From CAVQJU01 sp963754955 (lineage in GTDB: Bacteria > Acidobacteriota > Vicinamibacteria > Vicinamibacterales > CAVVIG01): a stretch of DNA of 64,000 nucleotides. The notes under the pieces are model-generated. The model saw nothing but the letters and a program-made list of their open reading frames with translations, searched no databases and was not told where the DNA came from. Position 1 is the stretch's first letter, and each line of letters opens with the position of its first letter. The stretch lies in contig CAVWHY010000005.1 of assembly GCA_963754955.1 (NCBI GenBank), positions 310,001 through 374,000 of the forward strand. The letters are read 5' to 3'. Shown here piece by piece: positions 34,317 to 45,700 of this stretch. Position numbers and translations under genes: made by a program.

Positions 34317-35246
34317 ATGCATGTCCGCAGCGCGCTCCTGCTCGTCGTGCTCCCGGTCGTCGCGCTGGCGCTGCCCGGCGCGGCGCCGCAGCTCCGGGAT
34401 CCCAACGCCTTCAAGTCGGGCATCGACGTCACCGGCGTGACGGTCACCGTCCGCGACACCGACGGCAAGCTCGTGACGGGCCTGACGCGCGACGACTTCG
34501 AGGTGTTCGAAGACGGCGATCCGCAGGCCATCACGCAGTTCACCCGCGAGCGTGTTCCCGTCAGCGTCGGCGTGCTGCTTGACATGAGCGACAGCATGTT
34601 CGGGCGCCCCATCGAGGACGCGCGCGAGGCGGTGAACGGGTTCCTGTTCGACCAGCTGGATGCGCAGGACGAGTTCTTCATCCTCGCGTTCAACCACCGG
34701 CCGCACGTGATGACCACGTGGACGCATACGGCCGACGTGGTCCGGCAGGCGCTCGACAGCCTCAAGCCCACCGGCGGCACGGCAGTGTACGACGCGACGC
34801 TCGAAGCGCTGCCGCTGATCGCGCGCCGCAACCGCGAGCGCGGCGCGCTGCTCATCGTGTCGGACGGTGCGGACACGGCCAGCACCGCGGGCCTCAAGGA
34901 AGTGCGGTTCGGCATGCGGCGGAGCCAGGCGTTCGTGTACGCGATCGCCATCGACGCGCCCAACCCGAGGGCCATCAACCGGAGCGTGAACCCGGCGACG
35001 CTCCGCGAGATCACCGACGAGAGCGGCGGGCGCACCGAGGTGGTCCAGAGCAGCGCAGACATCGCGGCGGCGTCGGCGCGCATCGCCGACGAGCTCAACC
35101 ACCAGTACGTGCTCGGCTACACGCCGCCGCACGGCGCGGACGGGAAGTTTCACTCGATTCGCGTCCGTGCGCGCGGCTCCGAGTACCGCATCCGCGCCCG
35201 CAAGGGCTACGTCGCCGAGCCCGGCGTCCTCACTCCCAGAAGGTAG
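34317..35246 (+). CDS. VWFA-related acidobacterial domain protein, secreted
   Basis: ATG 34317 gives a 309-residue protein with signal peptide (LLLVVLPVVALALPGAA). VTVTVRDTDGKLVTGLTRDD and FEVFEDGDPQAITQFTRERV form the leading domain typical of the acidobacterial VWFA-related family. The MIDAS metal site is VLLDMSDSMFGR (D-x-S-x-S), with TGGTAVYDA and IVSDGADTAS completing it. The last segment, HQYVLGYTPPHGADGKFHSI, is also diagnostic. These proteins are exported and probably mediate protein-protein or matrix contacts. Divergent from the dioxygenase gene, 75 bases away. Confidence 0.9.
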   Translation: MHVRSALLLVVLPVVALALPGAAPQLRDPNAFKSGIDVTGVTVTVRDTDGKLVTGLTRDDFEVFEDGDPQAITQFTRERVPVSVGVLLDMSDSMFGRPIEDAREAVNGFLFDQLDAQDEFFILAFNHRPHVMTTWTHTADVVRQALDSLKPTGGTAVYDATLEALPLIARRNRERGALLIVSDGADTASTAGLKEVRFGMRRSQAFVYAIAIDAPNPRAINRSVNPATLREITDESGGRTEVVQSSADIAAASARIADELNHQYVLGYTPPHGADGKFHSIRVRARGSEYRIRARKGYVAEPGVLTPRR

Positions 35247-35290
35247 CCCCCGCTCGCGGCAGGTCGGCTTACACTCTGCTGGGCAGAGGC

Positions 35291-35945
35291 ATGACCGCGT
35301 CCGTCTTCATCACCGGCGGTACCGGATACATCGGCCGGCATGTCGTGGCGACGCTCCTGCGGCGGGGCCATCGGGTGCGCGTGCTCGTCCGGCGCGGATC
35401 GGAGCGCAGGGCGCCGGCCGGCTGCGATGTTGTCGTCGGCGATCCGTTCGACGCGGCGACGTTCGCCCACGCGATCGAACACGGCGACACCTTCCTCCAG
35501 CTCCTCGGCGTCCCTCACCCGTCGCCCGCGAAGGCGCGGCAATTTCTGGACGTCGATCTGCGATCCGCGAGCGCGTCGATCGACGCGGCCGCCGCAGAGG
35601 GAGTCGGTCACTTCGTCTACGTCAGCGTCGCGCAGCCGGCGCCGGTCATGCGGGCGTACCAGCAGGCGCGCGCGGAGGCCGAGCGGCTGCTGGTGAAGTC
35701 GGGCCTGTGCCGGACGATCGTTCGGCCGTGGTACGTGCTCGGACCCGGCCATCGCTGGCCGTACGCTGCTGCTACCCGTGTACTGGCTGCTCGAACGCGT
35801 GCCCGCCACGCGCGCCGGCGCACGGCGGCTCGGCCTCGTCACCCTCGACCAGATGGCGGCCGCGCTGGTTCACGCCATCGAGTACCCGCCGCACACCGCG
35901 CGCATCATGGAAGTGCCGGAGATTCGTTCGGCGCCGCGCAGCTGA
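35291..35945 (+). CDS. NAD(P)-binding protein, atypical SDR
   Basis: ATG 35291 gives VFITGGTGYIGRHVVATLLRR, the Rossmann G-x-x-G-x-x-G motif of extended or atypical short-chain dehydrogenases. HFVYVSVAQPAPVMRAYQQA and GLCRTIVRPWYVLGPGHRWP follow. The family's usual Tyr-x3-Lys is YQQAR here, so Lys is missing and the protein may bind NAD(P) without classic dehydrogenase activity. A break near 35765 moves the end to the frame reading LLERVPATRAGARRLGLVTL. About 217 residues. Downstream of the VWFA gene and convergent with a TonB receptor. Confidence 0.82.
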
Positions 35946-35953
35946 CTGACTCC

Positions 35954-38900
35954 TTAGAAGTTGAACCGCACGTTGATTCGCACGAACCGCGGCGCGACGA
36001 TGGCGTTCGGCCGCATGTATGTCGCGCCGTTGGTCGCGTAGTCGTACGTCTCGATGAAGCCGACCTCGCTGCTGGTGTTGAACAGGTTGTACAGGTCGAC
36101 CCCGATGTCCGCTCTCGTCGCGTTGAACTTCAGGACCTTGGCGAATCGCATGTCCACCTGCGTCACGCGCGGCCCGTACAGCATGCCCGGGATCAGCAGG
36201 TTGACCGCCGTCGTGCCGTTCGCCAGCCCTCCGTTCGGCAGCCGGCCCAGCGCCTGCGCCACCACCGTGTTGGGCACGTTCTCATTCGCGTTCCGCGACG
36301 CGCCGTTCGTCGCGGAGTTCGATCCCATTCCGATGTTCGCATTCGGCACCGACCGGACGCTGGCGCTGATCAGGACGTCGATCTTCGGCACCGTGTACGC
36401 GGCGAGCCCGCGGACGAGCGTCGCCCACGGCTCCGTCACGTGGCAATACGCCTGCTGCTGATTGATGCCCGCGACCACCAGCGTCTCAGGGAGCGCCGCG
36501 GCGAGGGCGCAGGTATCCTGCACGCCGCGCCCGGTGCTCGTGCCGGCCTGGAGGATGAGGCTGTTGCGCAGTCTCGCGTTGAAGCTGGTGGTCACGCCGT
36601 GCCAGTACTGCGTGCGGGCCGGCGCGTAGTCGGTCTCGAACGTCTGGTAGTTGCGCGCGCCGGTTCCGACAGCCGGATTGACGTCGACGTATGTCGCGGT
36701 GGTGCCCCCGCCGGGCAGATTTGGATTCTGTGGAACCGTCAGGTTCCACTGGTTGTAGTCGGACGCCTTCGTGAGCAGGTTGTCCGTGACGAAGAAATTG
36801 CCGAACCAGCGCCGGTTGTAGCTCACCTCGAGCGACACGCGCGGCATCAATTCCTGCTGCACGCTCGCGCCGAACTGCCAGTCGTACGGACGGATGCCCC
36901 AGCCCTCCAGAATGGCGGGGTTGACAGTCGTGAGGTTCGGGTTCGTGTTGCCGAAGTTCGGACCGGTCCCGGTCGCCGCCGCGCAATTGTCGCCGCCGGA
37001 AGCCAGATTGTTCTGGGCCGCCGGATTCAACAGGTTGCAATCCACCACGAAGTTGCGGTTGCCATCGGTCCATCCCCGATTGAGCACGCTCGTCACGGTC
37101 CGCAGGGCCGGGTTGTTGGCCCAGTAGTTCTCGTCGTTCGTCGCGGCCTGCAGGTACTTGCCGACGTTCATCTTGAGGGCGGTCTTGCCGTTGCCGAAGA
37201 CATCGTACGCGCCACCGACGCGCGGCGTGATGTCGTGGTAGCCCTTCACGCTCACGGTTTCAGGGAAGCTGATGGGCTGCGGATTGAACTTCGACGTGGC
37301 TGACGTGCCGTTGCCGTCCGCCGGCGCCCAGCTGAATGCGCGGTCGTACCGGAGGCCGCCCTGAAGCGTGAGCCGGCCTTTCGTCCACTGGTCCTGGACG
37401 AACAGCGAGTGTGTCTCGGTGCGATCGTTCTGTTCCCACCGCGGCGCGAGGTAGTAGCTGACCGCATTCGGCACGCCGTTGTTGAATCGATACTCCAGCT
37501 GCGACTGGTTGGACACGCGGGCCTGGGCGGACTTTTGAAACGACCCTTGATAGCCCACCTTCATGTTGTGGGCGCCCGTCACGTACGACGCGGTCATCCT
37601 CCAGTTGTTGGGGTTCGCGTCGTTGTCGGCAAACGCAAACCCCAGCGGATCGTACAGCCCGCGGTAGAAGAACAGCGGTTGCCCGTAAATGGCCGACTGC
37701 TCCTGCACCGGAATCAGATCGGTGATCCCGTCCGGCGGGACCTGTCCGAACCCCGCCCACAGGTACTGGAAGCGCGAGAACCCCGCCTCGAGCAGCAGCT
37801 TGTTCGTCAACGGCGACTGCCACGTCGCCTGGGTGACGTTGTAGGGGAAATGGTGGTAACCGGGGAACGACTCGGGCGACGATGTGAGGTTCCCGACGCC
37901 GATCCAGTCGGACTCGGACTTGCGGCAACCGTCGCTCGTCGGCGACAGCGTCGACCCCGAACACCGGTACTGGTACTCGTGCGAAAACGACACGCGGTTT
38001 CTCGGCGTCACCTGGCCCGTCAGCCGGACCGAGTAGATGTTTCTCGAATCAGCGGACCGCGTCTCCACGTTCGGATTCTTCGCATACGTCCACTTCGTCG
38101 CGTCCCCGGCATTCAGGTTGGCGAAGGCGCCCGGCACCGGGGCGATCGTGGAGTACTTCCGCGCGTTGACGAAGAACCAGAGCCGGTCGCGCTTGATCGG
38201 GCCGCCGCCTGACCCGCTCGCATCCCACGAGCTGATCACGCCGGCTGGCTGCGTCAGGCCGTAGCTGACGAGCGTCGGGTTGAGGTTGTCGCCGGTCGAC
38301 CACGTGCCCGCGCCGCCGTAGAACGCCGCACCCTGGAACCTGTTGCCTCCAGCCTTCGGCACGATGTTGACCTGGGGCCCGCCGTTCTCGGCTTCTCCCA
38401 GTGCGCCCGAAACGAGCACCTGCATCTCGTCGGCATTGGGCGTGTCGTAGATGAAGGTGGACACGCCGCCGCCGTTGAACGATGCCGCGACGGGCAATCC
38501 GTCGATCATCATGCGTCCTTCGTTCGCGCGCCCGCCGTTGGCCGTGAACATCGCCATGAACGGCGTGACCGCCGCGCTGCCATTCCCCTGCACCTGGAGG
38601 CCCGGGAGGGCCGACAGCAGCGCGCCATAGGTCCGCGTCGCCGGCAGCGCGTTGATCGTGTCGTTGCTCAGCACGGACTGCCGCCGCGCACTCTGCGTGT
38701 CGACGATCGGCGTTTCTCCGGTGACGGTGATCGTCTCGGCCACCGCACCGACGCGCATCGACATGTTGATCGGAATAACGCCGGCGCCGGTGACTTCGAC
38801 GCCCTCACGTCTGACGGTCGTAAAGCCGGTCAAGCGAGCCGACCACCGTGTAGACGCCCGGCGGAAGCTGCGTCAGCCGGTACTGGCCGCTGCCGTCGGT

Positions 38901-39077
38901 CACCGCCGTCCGGGTCTTCTCGATCATCGCGGGGCTCGAGATCTCGACCGTCACACCGGGCAGCACGGCGTCCGACGCGTCGCGAATGACGCCGGCGAGG
39001 GTAGCCTGGGCAGACACGGTAGCAGGCAGAAGCGCCAGAACGCTGAGGAAGACCAGGGAACCCCGCAGTCGTCTCAT
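35954..39077 (-). CDS. TonB-dependent receptor, Oar-like with carboxypeptidase-regulatory domain
   Basis: About 1,040 residues. Signal peptide (GSLVFLSVLALLPATVSAQ), regulatory domain (LAGVIRDASDAVLPGVTVEI), one frame break near 38835, then a plug with ITVTGETPIVDTQSARRQSV, MMIDGLPVAASFNGGGVST and GGPQVNIVPKAGGNRFQGAA, and a long barrel with QFGASVQQELMPRVSLEVSY and a C-terminal RINVRFNF ending in the aromatic residue recognised for outer-membrane insertion. It imports an unknown large substrate. A near-consensus promoter with a palindromic spacer and a good AAGGGAG site precede ATG 39077. Confidence 0.92.
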
Positions 39078-39138
39078 AAGCGAACTCCCTTCGACTGTTT
39101 GCGCTAACCCGTTTGTGGTAGCCCAATATCTGACGTTG

Positions 39139-39167
39139 GGTATACGCCGCGAAACGGCGTCCGTCAA
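39139..39167 (-). promoter_or_regulatory. Sigma-70 promoter with palindromic spacer, TonB receptor at 35954
   Basis: Minus strand TTGACG (39162-39167) and TATACC (39139-39144) are 17 bases apart. The spacer contains the inverted repeat ACGCCG-TTTCG-CGGCGT, placed where a repressor would block RNA polymerase. The start codon is about 60 bases downstream. Confidence 0.55.
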
Positions 39168-39195
39168 CGTCAAACCGCGGGAATTTTCAGGGAGT

Positions 39196-42100
39196 TCAGA
39201 TGCGCGCCAAAATTCCGGATGCGGGCGCGCCGGTCGCCTGGGCTATGGCAGAGGCATACGCCGCGAGTTGGCGGCGATACGGACCGTCACCCACGGCTAA
39301 TTCACGATCCGTCTTGTAGTCGACGACGATCCAGGCGCCATCTTCCTCGAACGCCAGATCGACGACGCCTTCGACGAGCGTGCCGTCCTCGAGCGTCAGC
39401 GTCACGGGCGTTTCTCGACGGCAGGCCCCGCGCGCCGCGGCCCGGCGCGCGCGCGCCAGCAGGTCGTGGCCGAGCACGCCCTCCGCAATCGCGCCTGCCG
39501 CCAAGGCATCGTCGGCGGACATCCCCAGCACCCTCGCCTCAAGGGCGGCGATGTCGTTCAGATCGGCGCGCGTCGCCTCGAACGGCATGCGTGCGAGCAC
39601 GGCATGGACGAGCGTGCCGAACTCCGGCCCCGATGGCCGCTCCATGTCACGTAGCCACAGAGACACAGAGGTCACGGAGACCTGCCTATCCTGAATTCTC
39701 TGTGCTCTCTGCGCCTCTGTGGCTTCGTCCGTGAGTATGGCTTCGTCCGTCGTCAATTCACGCACGGTCTTCACGCGAATGGTCGGCACAGATCCGCGAT
39801 CGAGGGCGGTGAGGCGAGCGAGCTTCCACGCGTCGTATTTCGTGCGGCCGTCGGCGACGACATCTCGAGGCACGTCCTTGACGATCAGGTCGTCGCGCCT
39901 GACGCCCATCGCCGGCTTGAGCCCCAGCGTCAACGCGCCGGGGTCCCACCAGACGACGGAATAGCCGCCGGCAAAATCGTACTGACCGGGACAGACCGTC
40001 GAGGGCGTGGCGGGCTCGTCGTCAGGCCGCTGCAGCACTGTGTCCTTGGACTTGAACGCCGGGCACTTCGGCGCGCGATCCGGCGAGCGGCGGCGATCGA
40101 GCGGCGGATACAGCGCGTCGTTCAGGGGGCTCAGCCAGCCCCCATCCCAGGGCGCATCGCCAAGTGCGGGCACGACCAGCAGGTCGCGCGCCCTCGTCGC
40201 GGCGACGTAGGCGAGCCTGATGCCCTCGGCTTCGTCGCGCGCCACCTCGGCGGCCTCGTGATCGAGCAGTTCGTGCGGCGCCCATCCGCTGAGGCGGATT
40301 GCGCACAGCCCGCGCTCGGAATCGAGATGGCGGCTGGCGTCGCCGCGGCTCATGCGGCACGTGGGATCCGCCAGGATGACGACCGGGAACTCGAGCCCCT
40401 TCGCCTTGTGAACGGTCATCAGCCGGACGCCGTCGCTGCCTTCCTCGAGGATCGGCGCCTCGGCAGCCTCGGACGCGGCCGCCTCCTGCAGTTCGTCGAT
40501 GAACCCGCGGAACGAGATGCCGCCGCCGGCCTCGTACTGCCGCGCGAGCTCGGCGATGTGCAGGACGTTGGCGAGCGCCTGTTCTCCCGCCGGCCTGAGG
40601 ATGAGGCCGACGTGCGCGCGCGTCGCCTCCAGCAACCGGCCGATCGTGTCGGCGACCGGGCGATAGTTCCTCCCCCGGTGCAGCTGCTGGAGCAGCCGCA
40701 AGGCATCGGCGATCGGCAGCAGGTGCGACGTGGGCTCGGCCGTCAGCGCGAGATCGTGACCGGAGTTCCCGCCGAGCTCGGGCGGCACGCGGAACGGATG
40801 GAAGGCGTGGAAGCGCGATTTGAACTCGAAGAGGTGCTCGTCGTCGATGGCGAACAGCGGGCCCTTCAACGCCGCGAACGTCGACAGTTCGTCGTCGGGC
40901 CACTCGATCGCGGCCAGTACCGCGCGGACGGCCTCGACCTCCTCGCGGCCGTGAAACGCTTTGCCGCCGACGAGCAGGTGCGGAATGCCCCGAGCTTCGA
41001 TCGCGTCGACGTACGGACGTGTCACATCGTCGCCGAAGCTCGTGAACCGGCGGAACAGGATCGCGATATGCCTCGGCTCGAGGGGCAGCCGCACCTCGCG
41101 GCCGTCCGCGCCGCGTTCGGCGACCGTCCACCCGCGATCGTGCTCCGTCAGCCACGCGATGAACGCCGCAATCGCATCGGGCAGCGACTCCTCGATCGCC
41201 TTTCCCGACGCCTTCAGGCCGCCGAAGCTCCTCCGGCCGTACGGCTTCGGTACCGGCAGGGCGATGACGGCGGGCTGCGACGGATCGCCGTCTCGATCCT
41301 GGGCGAGGGCGACGTAGCCGGCCTGGAGCGTCTGGCGGTTCTCGACCATGTGGCGCTCGAAGGCGGCGTTCACGAAACGCTGGATTGGCGGCACGCTGCG
41401 GTAACTCGTCGTCAGCTGCAGCGTGCGCCCGCCTTGCAGGCCGAGTTGATCGCGCACGCGCCAGTACGTCTCGACGTCCGTGCCGCGGAAGCGGTAGATC
41501 GCCTGCTTCGGATCGCCGACGATGAACAGCTTGCCGGGCTGACCGCCGGCGAGGAGCAGGAGAATCTCGGCCTGAATCGGATCGGTGTCCTGGAATTCAT
41601 CCACGAAAATGCGCGTGAACGCGCGCTGCAAATGCAGGCGCACGGCCTCGTTCGACTTGATGAGATCACGCGCTTTCGCCAGCAGGTCGGCAAAGTCGAG
41701 AGCGCCCGCGGCGGATTTCAGGTCCTGATACCGGGACGTCGCGCCCGCCAGTTCCTGCTGCAGGCACGCAGCAAGGTCGCCGTCCGCATCGCGCTTGAAT
41801 TGCTGCAGCGCGGCGAACAGCGCGTCGCGGGCGGCGAGCACCTCGGTGCGCGTCGCTTGTTTCCCGTACTTTGCGCCGCTGCCTTTGCGCGTGCGCGATA
41901 CCCCGCGATCGCGAACGAGATCGACGAGGCGCGCTTCCCAGCCGTCGAGATCGACCTGCCCGAACGACATCTCGAGCTTGATCTGGCGGCTCAGCCGGCG
42001 CACCGCGTCCGTATCGACATACAGGTTGTCGCGCGCGAACAGCGGCGCTTCGCTGAGGCCGGCCAGCGCGGTGCAGCAGGTCGAGCACCTCCGCGATCGC

Positions 42101-42751
42101 CGCAGCCCGATCGAACAAGGGGCGGCGCCACGGCGCCGGAAAGTCGCGCCATTCCGCGAGCGCCCGGCCGGCGCGGCGCAGGCGGTCGACGGGACCGTCG
42201 CCGTCGCCCGACCCCTGAAAGATCGGCGCGCCTGTCCGCCGCAGGGCGCGGCGCACGCCATCGGGCGGACTGGCCAGCGCCTCCTGGATCCATCCCTGGA
42301 ACGCGCGCGCATAGAGCTGGCCGGCCTGAGGCTCGGTGAGGACGGCAAACAACGGGTCGACGTGCGCCTCGACCGGACGTTCGCGAATCAGCTCGGCGCA
42401 GAAGCCGTGGATGGTGTTGACGTGCGCCTCTTCGAGCCGCTCGAGCGCGGCGTCGAGCCGGTCGCGGACGATGTTTTCTCCAGCACCGCCCGTGTCGCCG
42501 GCCCTGGTTCTCGCGGCCTCCAGCGCTTCGCGCAGCCGCAGCTTGAGCTCACCGGCCGCCCGCTCCGTGAACGTGACCGCGACGATCTGGTCCATCGTCG
42601 CCAGCCCCGCCTCGAGGACGCGCAGGATCCGGTTGACGAGCTCGGTCGTCTTGCCGGTTCCGGCCGCGGCCTCGACGACCAGGGTCGCGTGGAGGTCGTC
42701 GCGAATCGCCGCGCGCGCGTCGGCGTCCGAAGGCAGGAGGCTGACGGTCAT
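39196..42751 (-). CDS. addA: AddA-like UvrD-family helicase/nuclease
   Basis: About 1,185 residues after joining one frame break near 42070. Walker A is AAAGTGKTTELVNRIL (residues 28-43); then NTIHGFCAELIRERP, the DExx box FVDEFQDTDPIQAEI, VGDPKQAIYRFRGTDV, LMTVHKAKGLEFPVVILADP and AYVAATRARDLLVV (motifs II to VI). The C-terminal nuclease shows GVVDLAFEEDGAWIVVDYKT with QLAAYASAI. It processes double-strand breaks with AddB for RecA loading. ATG 42751 overlaps the addB stop (ATGA). A 9-base repeat element encoding about 28 residues lies near residue 1015, in the linker before the nuclease. Confidence 0.9.
39653..39724. repeat. 9-base inverted repeat element inside addA
   Basis: AGCCACAGAGACACAGAG in the left arm faces an imperfect reverse complement at 39697-39724; arms are built of CACAGAGAC-like 9-base units. 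The same type of sequence elsewhere (24754-24847) lies between genes. Here it is read in frame and encodes an Ala/Glu/Arg/Ser-rich segment of the AddA linker. Confidence 0.8.
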
Positions 42752-45700
42752 CGCATGGACCTCAACGCCTCGAGGTCCGCGAGCCGGTCGCGGTTCTTGT
42801 GCGCCACCCGCTCCTCTTCCCGCGGGCCGCAGACCGGCCGGAAATCGCACCACGTGCACGCCCGCTCGGCAGGCGCGGCGGCGAGGAACCCCTGCTCGAT
42901 CGACCGATCGATGATCGCCAGCACCTGGAGTCCCTGGCTGCGGTTGTAGTCGTCGATGGCAATCGGGTGATGGGTGAAGCCGCCGGCGGTCGTGCAGAAG
43001 TACAACCGGCCTTCGGCGACTTTCCTGCCCAATCCCTGCTCGATCGCGGCGCTGTACAGCACGGGTTGCAGCGTGGCGCCGCCGCCGACGATCATCCCGT
43101 CTTTCGCGCGGTTCTTTCCTGTCTTGTGGTCGGTGACGCGAAGCGTCTCGCCGCTTGCGGATCGCTCGATGAGATCCACCGATCCGCGCAGCACGAACCG
43201 GCCGTCGATCGTGACCGGGTCTTTCAGGCTGCGCTCGTCGCGTCCGGCGTCGGACAGGCCGAAGCTGAATTCGAAGTAGGCCGGCACCCACGACGGGTCG
43301 TCCGCCATCTTCTGGACCCAGATGCCGAGATCGCGGCGCAGCTCGTTGATCTCGTCCTGCCAGACGCGCGGGATCGCCGGCGCCAGCTGCTCTTCGTATT
43401 CGGCGGCCACCCGATCGAGCGCCGCGTCGATGGCCCCCGATGCCTCCGCGATACGGCCCGCCGTCACCGGCAGCGCACCGGCTTTTTCCATCGCCCGGTA
43501 GAACTCGGCCTGCGCGCGATGAAACAGGCTGCCGCGCGTCAGGGGATCGAGCCGCACGAGGGGCTCGGGTTCGTCGCGAGGCTCGAGGCGGTAGATCGTC
43601 GCGAGCAGGAACTGATACGGACACGACGAGAAGCGCTGGAGTGCCGACAGCGAGTAGGGCCGGTTGCCGAGGCGTTCTTTCTCGAGCGCCCGGCTGATCG
43701 CCGGCGCCACCCGGATGAGGCCATCGGCCTGCGCCCATGCCTTGCGCCCGCGGGCCCAGCGGCTGATCACCGATCGGCGCAGCGATTCGTTGAGCTGCAG
43801 CAGGTAGTGCGCGTGGCCGCGGACAGAGACTGGATCGCGGGATTCGAGCAGCGGCTTCAGCGACGCGAGGTCGTGCTCGAGATCGTCGATCGCGCGCGCT
43901 GGATCTTTCGGCGCCGGCCAGGCGAGGCTTGCGCCGGCTTCCTCGGCGGCATCCCGGGCCAGCTGGCGGTGATCGGGGACCGCTCCTGTGATGGCGCGCA
44001 CGACGTCGAGCGCATAGAACGACGGCACGCGCACACGCGTTTCGGCAACGTCGAGGCGCGGGTAGGACAGATAGAGCCGCTCGGTCGCGGCGCCAATCGA
44101 GAGCTTCAGCAGCAGGCGCTCGGCGTTCTTGCGGTCGTCCTGGTCGGCCAGACCGCCAAGCATCCCTCGCCGCTGATCGAGCAGCAGCGGGTCCTCGTGC
44201 GGACGCTGCGGCACGACGCGCTCGGCCAGGCCGGGCACGAAGACGACCCTGAACGTCCGTCCGCGCGCCTGGTGCGGCGTGCCGACATACACGCGGCCGT
44301 ACCGGCGGAACGCCGGCTCCCAGTCGAGCACGATGAGGCGATCGCGCAGCACATCCCGCACTTCCTCGAGCGACACGGGGCCGACCGCGGCCATCGGCCG
44401 CAGCGACGCCAGCGTCTCGAGCACACGATCGGGCCGCCTGATCACCTGCCGAGCGAGCCGCTGCGCGCGGTCGAGCCACTCACCCCACGTCGCGCGATCG
44501 GGCCAGGAGGCCATCTCGTCCACGATCGGCAGCGCGAACTCGCGGAGGTGGCGCAGGTTCGTCAGGTCGCGCTCGAACCGCCTGATGCGCGCGGACTCCG
44601 GCTCCTCGCGCTTCAGCGCCTCGATGCGGAGACGGTAGTCGGCGGCGAGGCCGTCGAGGCGGCGCCGCCATCGCTGCCCTCCGTCTGCGCGGGTGCGTCC
44701 GCCGACCACCGCCGACTCGACGACCAGTTCCTCCCACTTCCACGGCGCGCGCAGCATCCCGGCGACGATCGCCTCGTCGTCTGAATCGCTGACCGGTTCC
44801 TGATCACCCGCGATCTCCTCGGGCGACTCCGGCTCGACCCCCTCGTCGTTCGGTGGAGCGAACAACTCGTCACGCGGAACGACGGCCGACTGCCGACTGC
44901 TGACGGTCGACTGTCGACTGTCGACTGCCGCCTGCCGACTGCCGACTGGCGGAACCTGGCCGAGCGACAGATATTCATCGAACCGCCTGGCAGACAGGCC
45001 TTCGACCGCGCAGGACAACAGCGCGATGAACGCGCGCCCCGCAGGATCCGGGCGCCGGATTCCGCGATCGAAATAGGCGGGAACGGCGGCCCGGGCGCAC
45101 GCGTGTTCGAGCAGTCCGAGGTAGTGCTGCGGCGTGCGCAGGAAGACGGCCATCTCGTCGAACGGCACGCCGGCTTCCGCTTCGTCCAGGATCCGGCGGA
45201 CGATTTCCACCGCTTCACGACCCTCGCCGGGCGCCGAAAACAGGCGAACGTCGCCGGCGCGGGAGCGCGCAGGCGGCGGCTCGCTGAGAAACACATGCCG
45301 GCGCAGGTGAAACAGGTCCGTCCCCTCGCGCGCATCGTCCGGCCGCCGATCGACCTGAGCGCCGAGGGCGGTCAGGACGGACTCGGTCGCGAGATCGCCG
45401 TCCGGTACGGTCGCGAGGATCGCGGGAGCCCGGCCCGCGAGCGCCTCCACAAATCCTGCGTCCGATTTCGAGTCGAGCGGCACGTCGAGCAGGAGGATCG
45501 GCAACGAAGCCCACCGCACGAAGCCGTCCCGCACGGCGGCAGCCGCGCGGCCGAAGAGCGCCGCCCGATCGTCCACGCCGACGCGGACGAGCTCCGCTTC
45601 GACGCGCGCGAGCAGTCGCCCGATGTCTTCAGTCGCCGCGTCCGATCCGGCCAGACGGTCCGGCCCGATGCCGGCGAGCCGCACCTCGTGGAGCGTCCGC

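Noticed and set aside
41666..44479. A 937-residue minus-strand frame across addA and addB
   Set aside because: Its middle encodes the true AddA N-terminus from 42751, but the part before that is an off-frame reading of addB and the end follows the frame break near 42070.
44881..44950. Possible CRISPR array
   Set aside because: Units are 7 bases without spacers, and no cas gene is in the window.
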